A DNA stretch of 9,663 nt from an uncultured Oscillospiraceae bacterium (GTDB lineage Bacteria > Bacillota_A > Clostridia > Oscillospirales > Oscillospiraceae), in NCBI GenBank assembly GCA_934589325.1, contig CAKTNU010000049.1, positions 1 through 9,663 on the forward strand, given 5' to 3'. Both the position numbers and the translations under genes were made by a program. Every line of letters starts with the position of its first letter. Positions within the stretch are counted from its first letter, which is position 1. The notes beneath the pieces were generated by a model. That model was given only the letters and a program-made list of their open reading frames with translations. It was not told the origin of the DNA and did not search any database. Positions 6,099 to 9,663 of this stretch are shown here, piece by piece.

Positions 6099-6152
6099 TT
6101 TAAATTCAGTTTAAAAACGCTTTATCGGGATTTAAATCCCGGCAGATATATT
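6099..6152 (+). promoter_or_regulatory. Candidate regulated promoter of the 81-residue protein gene
   Basis: TTTAAA at 6099-6104 and 6110-6115 repeats the 11-base period seen at the two other sites, and a third TTTAAA (6131-6136) sits in the centre of the perfect 16-bp palindrome CGGGATTTAAATCCCG (6126-6141), 21 bases further on. The best -10 candidate is TATATT (6147-6152); a TATCGG at the seven-base offset seen elsewhere is poor. The exact promoter is therefore less certain than the repeats. Confidence 0.5.
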
Positions 6153-6190
6153 GTAATCGAAATAAAAAAGAGACCATGGAGGTATAAATC

Positions 6191-6436
6191 ATGAAAAACA
6201 TTCACAACTATCTTGTCAGAACTGCGATAGATTACGCCGACATCACCGCCATGGAGGTGCGCGACATCTTCACCCGTCAGGACGGAACCCTGGTGGAGAT
6301 AAACTTCTGCACCGATTGGATGCATTATATCTGCTGCGCAGACCTCAGCGGCGAGGTGTTCGGCTTCATGAGCGAGCCGCTCCCTATCCGCTTTTCCGAC
6401 CCCGCCGACGAATATATTCACGCACGCTGTGCCTGA
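6191..6436 (+). CDS. Hypothetical 81-residue cytoplasmic protein
   Basis: ATG 6191 follows GGAGG (6178-6182) at eight bases. The protein has no signal peptide or membrane helix; it starts MKNIHNYLVRTAIDYADITA, then alternating strand-like segments (DGTLVEINFCTDWMHYICCA), and ends ARCA. There are four cysteines (two in ICCADL), but no CxxC or other metal motif. I do not recognise the family. Codon use matches its neighbours and it has its own leader and a following terminator, which supports a real gene. TTTAAA repeats upstream link it to the two-component system by inference only. Confidence 0.75.
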   Translation: MKNIHNYLVRTAIDYADITAMEVRDIFTRQDGTLVEINFCTDWMHYICCADLSGEVFGFMSEPLPIRFSDPADEYIHARCA

Positions 6437-6455
6437 TCCCGGCCCAAAGGCCATT

Positions 6456-6490
6456 GACCCGCCGGAGCTCTGATGCTCCGGCGGGTCTTG
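6456..6490 (+). terminator. Terminator after the 81-residue protein gene
   Basis: GACCCGCCGGAGC (6456-6468) pairs perfectly with GCTCCGGCGGGTC (6475-6487), a 13-bp stem with a 6-base loop, starting 19 bases after the stop codon. The T tract is minimal (TTG). Confidence 0.75.
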
Positions 6491-6507
6491 CCGTCTCCCG
6501 ATATTGC

Positions 6508-6547
6508 TTGAAATATGCTCTTTCAGGGATTATACTTCTTTGTATAA
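6508..6547 (+). promoter_or_regulatory. Promoter of the DUF2087-YoaP operon with overlapping dyad
   Basis: TTGAAA (6508-6513), a 17-base spacer and TATACT (6531-6536) form a good sigma-A promoter, with a start near 6543. TTATAC (6530-6535) and GTATAA (6542-6547) form a 6-bp dyad covering the -10 box and start site, the position expected of a repressor operator. Confidence 0.65.
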
Positions 6548-6568
6548 CCGGATATTGGAGGGACAGCT

Positions 6569-6877
6569 ATGGACATTTTTCCTCGGGAGCTTGAGCCGTT
6601 TATGGATGCTCAGCATCGGCTCACAGCGCTTCCTTCAAAAAATCGCAAAAAGCTCGCGGCAATACATTATCTCGCCGGAAAGCTTGAGGCTGGGCGCTGC
6701 TACACGGAAAGCGAGGTCAATGATATACTCAATGACTGGGCTCTGTTTCATGACCCGGCCACGCTGCGCCGTGAAATGTACAACAAGCATCTGCTCGACA
6801 GAAGCGACGACGGCCATATATACCGCCGTGCCGACACTTTGCCCGAGCTTGCCGTATTCATAGCAAAATACATCTGA
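6569..6877 (+). CDS. DUF2087 domain-containing protein
   Basis: A 102-residue protein whose residues from about 21 onward match the DUF2087 pattern as I know it: KNRKKLAAIHYLAGKLEAGR, YTESEVNDIL (45-54), then DPATLRREMYNKHLLDRSDDG (62-82) and IYRR. This looks like a winged-helix fold, and the domain is often found behind an ArsR-type helix-turn-helix in larger regulators; here it stands alone. Function is unknown; DNA binding or regulation of its own operon is plausible. ATG 6569 follows GGAGGG (6557-6562) at six bases. Its TGA stop overlaps the ribosome site of the next gene, implying co-transcription and perhaps translational coupling. Confidence 0.85.
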   Translation: MDIFPRELEPFMDAQHRLTALPSKNRKKLAAIHYLAGKLEAGRCYTESEVNDILNDWALFHDPATLRREMYNKHLLDRSDDGHIYRRADTLPELAVFIAKYI

Positions 6878-6886
6878 GGTCACAGT

Positions 6887-7648
6887 ATGGACACTGAAAA
6901 CAGATATATAAATCTGACGCCCGAAAATCTTGACAGCGAGCATCTATGCTGCATCATCCGCTCCAAGAAGCCGCATCCCGGTGTTGAGGCCAAGCGCGCA
7001 TGGCTGGCCGGACGCCTCCGCGAAGGACATGTGTTCCGCAAGCTGGACTCGAAGGACTGTGTGTTCATCGAGTATGCCCCGTTGGAGTCGGCGTGGACGC
7101 CGGCAGAGGGGGCGGGCTACTATTATATTTATTGCTTATGGGTTCTCGGTGCACCGCGTGGACACGGTCACGGCCGCGAGCTGTTGGAATACTGCATCGC
7201 CGACGCAAAGGCGCACGGGGCGTCCGGTGTATGTATGCTCGGCGCTTCAAAGCAGAAATCATGGCTATCCGATCAGAGCTTTGCGAAAAAGTTCGGCTTT
7301 TCCTGCGCCGACTTGACGGACGACGGCTACGAGCTGCTGGCTCTGAACTTTGACGGCTCCGTGCCGCATTTTACGGAGAGCGCAAAGCGCCAGTCGATCG
7401 ACCGTCCGGGGCTGGTGGTGTACTACGACTACCAGTGTCCGTTTATTTTCCAGCGCGTCGAGAAGCTGCGCGAATACTGCTCAGTCAACGGGATCCCGGC
7501 GGACTTTGAGCTGGTAGATTCTCTCGAAAAGGTCAAGGCTCTCCCCTGCGTGTTCAACAGCTGGGCCGCGTTCTGGAACGGGCGCTTCATCAGCGTCAAT
7601 CAGCTCGACGGCGCGGCGCTTCAGAAGATCATCCGCGCTCGGAAATAA
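6887..7648 (+). CDS. GNAT-family N-acetyltransferase with C-terminal YoaP domain
   Basis: A 253-residue cytoplasmic protein of the B. subtilis YoaP type. The N-terminal acetyltransferase domain (about 1-165) opens with YINLTPENLDSEHLCCII, has the acetyl-CoA loop GAPRGHGHGREL (88-99; R-G-x-G-x-G) and a KKFGF segment (134-138) typical of GNAT ends. The C-terminal part begins GLVVYYDYQCPF (175-186), thioredoxin-like in look with a single Cys184, and the last 50 residues (DFELVDSLEKVKALPCVFNSW on) correspond to the YoaP domain. Substrate is unknown. ATG 6887 lies nine bases after the DUF2087 stop; the ribosome site GAGG (6876-6879) begins inside that stop codon. The gene is the last of its operon and converges on xerD. 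Confidence 0.88.
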   Translation: MDTENRYINLTPENLDSEHLCCIIRSKKPHPGVEAKRAWLAGRLREGHVFRKLDSKDCVFIEYAPLESAWTPAEGAGYYYIYCLWVLGAPRGHGHGRELLEYCIADAKAHGASGVCMLGASKQKSWLSDQSFAKKFGFSCADLTDDGYELLALNFDGSVPHFTESAKRQSIDRPGLVVYYDYQCPFIFQRVEKLREYCSVNGIPADFELVDSLEKVKALPCVFNSWAAFWNGRFISVNQLDGAALQKIIRARK

Positions 7649-7653
7649 TTCAA

Positions 7654-7680
7654 GCCCTCCCGCTTTAACTGCGGGAGGGC
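7654..7680. terminator. Bidirectional terminator between the YoaP operon and xerD
   Basis: GCCCTCCCGC (7654-7663) and GCGGGAGGGC (7671-7680) form a perfect 10-bp stem with a 7-base loop, six bases after the plus-strand stop and five bases after the minus-strand stop (7686-7688). T-rich sequence follows on each strand, modestly on both. It probably ends both convergent transcripts. Confidence 0.8.
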
Positions 7681-7685
7681 AAGCT

Positions 7686-8576
7686 TTATGCTCTGGGGTG
7701 AGCCTTGTTGTACACATCCTTGAGCTGCTTCTTTATAAGCTGTGAATATACCTGAGTGGAGGATATATCCGCATGGCCGAGCATCTCCTGAATGGCGTGG
7801 ATATCTGCACCGTTTTCAAGCAGATGCGCCGCGAAAGAGTGGCGCAGGGTGTGAGGCGTGATGTCCTTGTCTATCTTGGCCTTCTTCTGATAGAATTTGA
7901 TTATCTTCCAGAAGCCCTGACGAGACATGCGCTCGCCGCTGACATTGACGAACAGCGACGGCTCGTCCGGTGCGGCTATCATCTGCGGGCGGACTATGGT
8001 CACGTAATCGGCCAGCGCCTTGACCGCCTTCGGATACATCGGGATGACGCGTTCCTTATCCTTGCCGCGGCAGCGTATTACGCCCGCGCCGAGGTTGACA
8101 TCGTCGACATTTAGGTCTATAAGCTCCGTTACCCTGATGCCGGTAGCGTACAGCAGCTCCAGCATAGCCTTGTCGCGGTAGCCCTTCATATCGATGCACT
8201 CCGGCTGGTCGAGCAGCAGATCGACCTCCTGACTGGTCAGTATCTGCGGCAGCTTCTGCGTGCCCTTATCGGGAACGAGCTTTGTCGACGGGTTCGCCTC
8301 GATATAGCGGTGGATGCACAGATATGCATACAGGCACTTGATCGACGCGATGCTGCGGGACACGGTAGCCACGGATTTGCCCTTGCCCTTGAGCCAGTTG
8401 ATATATTCTGCAAGGTCTTCGGCGGTGGCGGTGGTAATAGTCAGTTCGGTGTGCTCTTCTATGTATGCGGCAAGCTGGCGGATATCACGCATATAGGAGC
8501 TAAGGGTGTTTGCCGAGGAGTGCTTTTCTTCGGTAAGGTATTTCTCGAAAAGCGCTATGCACTCATCGTTGTTCAA
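7686..8576 (-). CDS. xerD: XerD-type tyrosine recombinase
   Basis: A 296-residue site-specific recombinase, the standard length for XerC/XerD, which resolve chromosome dimers at dif. The N-terminal core-binding domain (about 1-90) has FEKYLTEEKHSSANTLSSY and RSIASIKCLYAYL. The catalytic domain has all six expected residues: Arg148 (ATGIRVTEL), Lys172 (RGKDKERVIPM), His242 and Arg245 (PHTLRHSFAAHLL), His268 (MLGHADISST) and Tyr277 (QVYSQL). The overall match is to XerD rather than an integrase: it lacks phage-type extensions and no att repeats or cargo genes are nearby. The start is TTG 8576 because AGGGGGAG lies five bases upstream. It follows an unknown membrane protein gene by 19 bases and is probably co-transcribed with it. 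Confidence 0.88.
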   Translation of the reverse strand: MNNDECIALFEKYLTEEKHSSANTLSSYMRDIRQLAAYIEEHTELTITTATAEDLAEYINWLKGKGKSVATVSRSIASIKCLYAYLCIHRYIEANPSTKLVPDKGTQKLPQILTSQEVDLLLDQPECIDMKGYRDKAMLELLYATGIRVTELIDLNVDDVNLGAGVIRCRGKDKERVIPMYPKAVKALADYVTIVRPQMIAAPDEPSLFVNVSGERMSRQGFWKIIKFYQKKAKIDKDITPHTLRHSFAAHLLENGADIHAIQEMLGHADISSTQVYSQLIKKQLKDVYNKAHPRA

Positions 8577-8595
8577 GCAAACTCCCCCTTTCTTT

Positions 8596-9036
8596 CTAAG
8601 TCTGATTTAAAATGAAATATGCCGATATCAAACTGCCCGCTGCGGACAGGTAAAGAAGAACGTTATTCCGATTCAGGCCGGTCCCGTACTTCGGCGAAGA
8701 GAGGCAGCACTGCCTCACTCTGGCCGAGAGTTCCATGCCGGAACGCGCCGCGATAAATACCAGCGGCACGAGCAGGCACATGGACGGCAGGCACGCAAGC
8801 CCGCCGTGCGCTATGCAGGACGCCGTCAAAAGCCCTGCCGCGGCGCATATGGCCGGGATGAGATACAGCCCGGACAGCGACGGCGCGAGCAGCAGCATAA
8901 GCGGCGCCGCTGACGCGATAAGTGCCGGCGGCGGAGCAAGCCCGAGCGCCGGCGATGCGGCGGCACCTGCGGTAAAGGCGAAAAAAACGACCGTCTCAGC
9001 TCTTGGCCGAGGTCGCAAAGCGTGTCCGTTCGTCAT
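8596..9036 (-). CDS. Uncharacterised integral membrane protein upstream of xerD
   Basis: A 146-residue, very hydrophobic and alanine/leucine-rich protein with about five likely helices (roughly 15-35, 38-54, 56-76, 79-98 and 124-143) and a basic loop between the last two (ARVRQCCLSSPKYGTGLNRN). I do not recognise a family; SpoIIM, which can sit near xerD in Firmicutes, does not match in length or motif. ATG 9036 is the first start after an in-frame TGA, but no Shine-Dalgarno sequence is evident, and an 11-bp inverted repeat lies 15 bases upstream. Codon choice is GC-rich at third positions like the neighbours, which supports a real gene. Its stop lies 19 bases before the xerD start. Confidence 0.65.
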   Translation of the reverse strand: MTNGHALRPRPRAETVVFFAFTAGAAASPALGLAPPPALIASAAPLMLLLAPSLSGLYLIPAICAAAGLLTASCIAHGGLACLPSMCLLVPLVFIAARSGMELSARVRQCCLSSPKYGTGLNRNNVLLYLSAAGSLISAYFILNQT

Positions 9037-9050
9037 CGTTCAGCCGGAAA

Positions 9051-9077
9051 TATGTAAATCATAATTTGATTTACATA
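9051..9077. repeat. Perfect 11-bp inverted repeat in the leader of the membrane gene
   Basis: TATGTAAATCA (9051-9061) and TGATTTACATA (9067-9077) are exact reverse complements around TAATT. The element lies between the predicted minus-strand transcription start (near 9087) and the ATG at 9036. No T run follows on either strand, so it is not an intrinsic terminator. An operator or a leader stem-loop is more likely. Confidence 0.65.
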
Positions 9078-9093
9078 ATGAATTGCTGGTAAC

Positions 9094-9122
9094 AATATAT
9101 TACAAAGTTGCAAACAAATCAA
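9094..9122 (-). promoter_or_regulatory. Promoter of the membrane protein-xerD unit
   Basis: On the minus strand TTGATT (9122-9117) and TATATT (9099-9094) are separated by 17 bases; transcription would start near 9087. A perfect TTGACA (9168-9163) further upstream has no matching -10 at usable spacing. Confidence 0.55.
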
Positions 9123-9233
9123 GTCCTTTTTGCAAAAAAGTTTCAAAAAATTTTTATCTTTATGTCAACCGTTTTTCAATTATTACATTTTGATGCTTCT
9201 CTGTTTCTAACCACAAGATATAGTCAAAGCCGT

Positions 9234-9647
9234 TCAGCGCCTTCCCACACTGACGGCAGACTTTTTTCTTCTGTGCCCCCTGCCGCCGATCACGCTCCCC
9301 AGCAGGCAGCCCGCGAAAGTGAAGCTCGCCACGCTCATAACGCCGTCGGACGGCATATCGCTGCCCGCGATTATGAAGCCGAGCATGAGCAGCACTATCG
9401 TCACGCAGCCGCCGCACAGCAGTCCGCACACGAGCCTTGCCCCCTGCCAGCCGCGCACTCCCCATGCTCCGGCGGCGGCCGCCGCGATAAAGCTCAGCGC
9501 CGCGCTCATGTAGGCAATGCCGCGGGCATCCAGAGCAGCCTTCTTTGCGATAAGCGCCGCGGCAAACAGCAGCAGGAGCGCCGCGGCCGCCCACGCTGCC
9601 AGGGCACGCAGCGCGAAAGCAAAGCTGAAATTCAATTTTCTGTCCAC
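9234..9647 (-). CDS. TIGR04086-type (YrzE-like) four-helix membrane protein
   Basis: A 137-residue protein with four hydrophobic helices (about 12-34, 43-63, 71-94 and 104-121), a basic N-terminus and a strongly basic C-terminal tail (GHRRKKSAVSVGRR). Helix number and spacing, and the GWQGARLVCGLLCGG stretch before the third helix, fit the TIGR04086 family of putative membrane proteins common in Clostridia and related to B. subtilis YrzE; the function of that family is unknown. The start is GTG 9647 with GGAGGTG (9653-9659) five bases upstream. Its promoter is outside the window. A second open frame across the same bases (to 9160) continues past the stop and is considered a shadow. Confidence 0.72.
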   Translation of the reverse strand: MDRKLNFSFAFALRALAAWAAAALLLLFAAALIAKKAALDARGIAYMSAALSFIAAAAAGAWGVRGWQGARLVCGLLCGGCVTIVLLMLGFIIAGSDMPSDGVMSVASFTFAGCLLGSVIGGRGHRRKKSAVSVGRR

Positions 9648-9663
9648 AAAAACACCTCCGGCG

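Larger units (their letters stand above)
9037..9233. other. AT-rich intergenic region
   Basis: About 200 bases, markedly more AT-rich than the flanks. It holds the minus-strand promoter and inverted repeat described separately, a 12-bp palindrome TTTTTGCAAAAA (9127-9138), and A/T runs around 9150-9160. No gene or clear terminator for the upstream TIGR04086-type gene was found. Confidence 0.5.

Noticed and set aside
7686..8576. Possibility that the tyrosine recombinase is a phage or genomic-island integrase
   Set aside because: Its length and motifs match XerC/XerD, and there are no tRNA, att-like direct repeats or phage or transfer genes nearby.
8596..9036. SpoIIM as the identity of the membrane gene before xerD
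   Set aside because: SpoIIM is longer and has different motifs; only the position next to xerD suggested it.
9051..9077. Biotin operator (BirA) or intrinsic terminator for the 11-bp inverted repeat
   Set aside because: BirA operators have half-sites about 15 bases apart and different ends, the spacer here is 5 bases; no T run follows for a terminator.
9127..9138. Palindrome TTTTTGCAAAAA in the AT-rich intergenic region
   Set aside because: Low-complexity A/T runs make it likely by chance; it does not line up with the promoter.
9160..9594. A minus-strand 144-codon frame overlapping the TIGR04086-type gene, ending with a CxxC-containing tail
   Set aside because: Most of it is an arginine/glycine-rich shadow of the membrane protein with no ribosome site. 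The tail after 9233 has no independent start. I kept the frame with GGAGGTG and helical segments.

Overview
The window looks like chromosomal DNA from a moderately GC-rich member of the Clostridia, most likely an Oscillospiraceae/Ruminococcaceae-type gut commensal. The support is inference from content: strong GGAGG ribosome sites, frequent GTG/TTG starts, and families typical of that group (DUF4830, TIGR04086, GNAT-YoaP, DUF2087, a clostridial-type DinB). I see no rRNA, tRNA, CRISPR array, insertion sequence or phage gene. It reads as ordinary chromosome with several small, poorly characterised genes.

Layout. (1) 1-602, minus: N-terminal part of a probable CdaR/PucR-type sugar-diacid regulator, cut by the window edge, with a clear promoter. 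(2) 773-1492, minus: RsuA-family rRNA pseudouridine synthase, whose promoter region carries nested GGACAT inverted repeats. (3) 1638-2084, plus: membrane-anchored DUF4830 protein. (4) 2110-3566, plus: a well-formed promoter, a possible 29-codon small ORF, then dinB (DNA polymerase IV) from a TTG start, closed by a GC-rich terminator. (5) 3642-6487, plus: a two-component system (sensor kinase and OmpR-family regulator), then a three-helix membrane protein with a His4 loop, then an orphan 81-residue protein. (6) 6508-7648, plus: a DUF2087 protein and a GNAT-YoaP acetyltransferase in a tight two-gene operon. (7) 7686-9036, minus: XerD-type tyrosine recombinase preceded by an unknown integral membrane protein. 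(8) 9234-9647, minus: a TIGR04086-type membrane protein.

The most interesting signal is regulatory. The AT-rich element TTTAAA-N5-TTTAAA (11-bp period) occurs upstream of the kinase gene, upstream of the His-loop membrane protein, and upstream of the 81-residue protein. Of nine TTTAAA hexamers I found by eye in the window, eight lie in these three places. An 11-bp direct repeat is the expected geometry for an OmpR/PhoB-type regulator. I therefore infer a self-contained regulon: the two-component system controls its own operon and the two following uncharacterised genes. What it senses and what the targets do is unknown.

Other features worth a look are an 11-bp perfect inverted repeat in the leader of the membrane gene upstream of xerD, a dyad overlapping the -10 box of the DUF2087/YoaP operon, and an intrinsic-terminator-like hairpin that begins at the predicted +1 of the His-loop gene.
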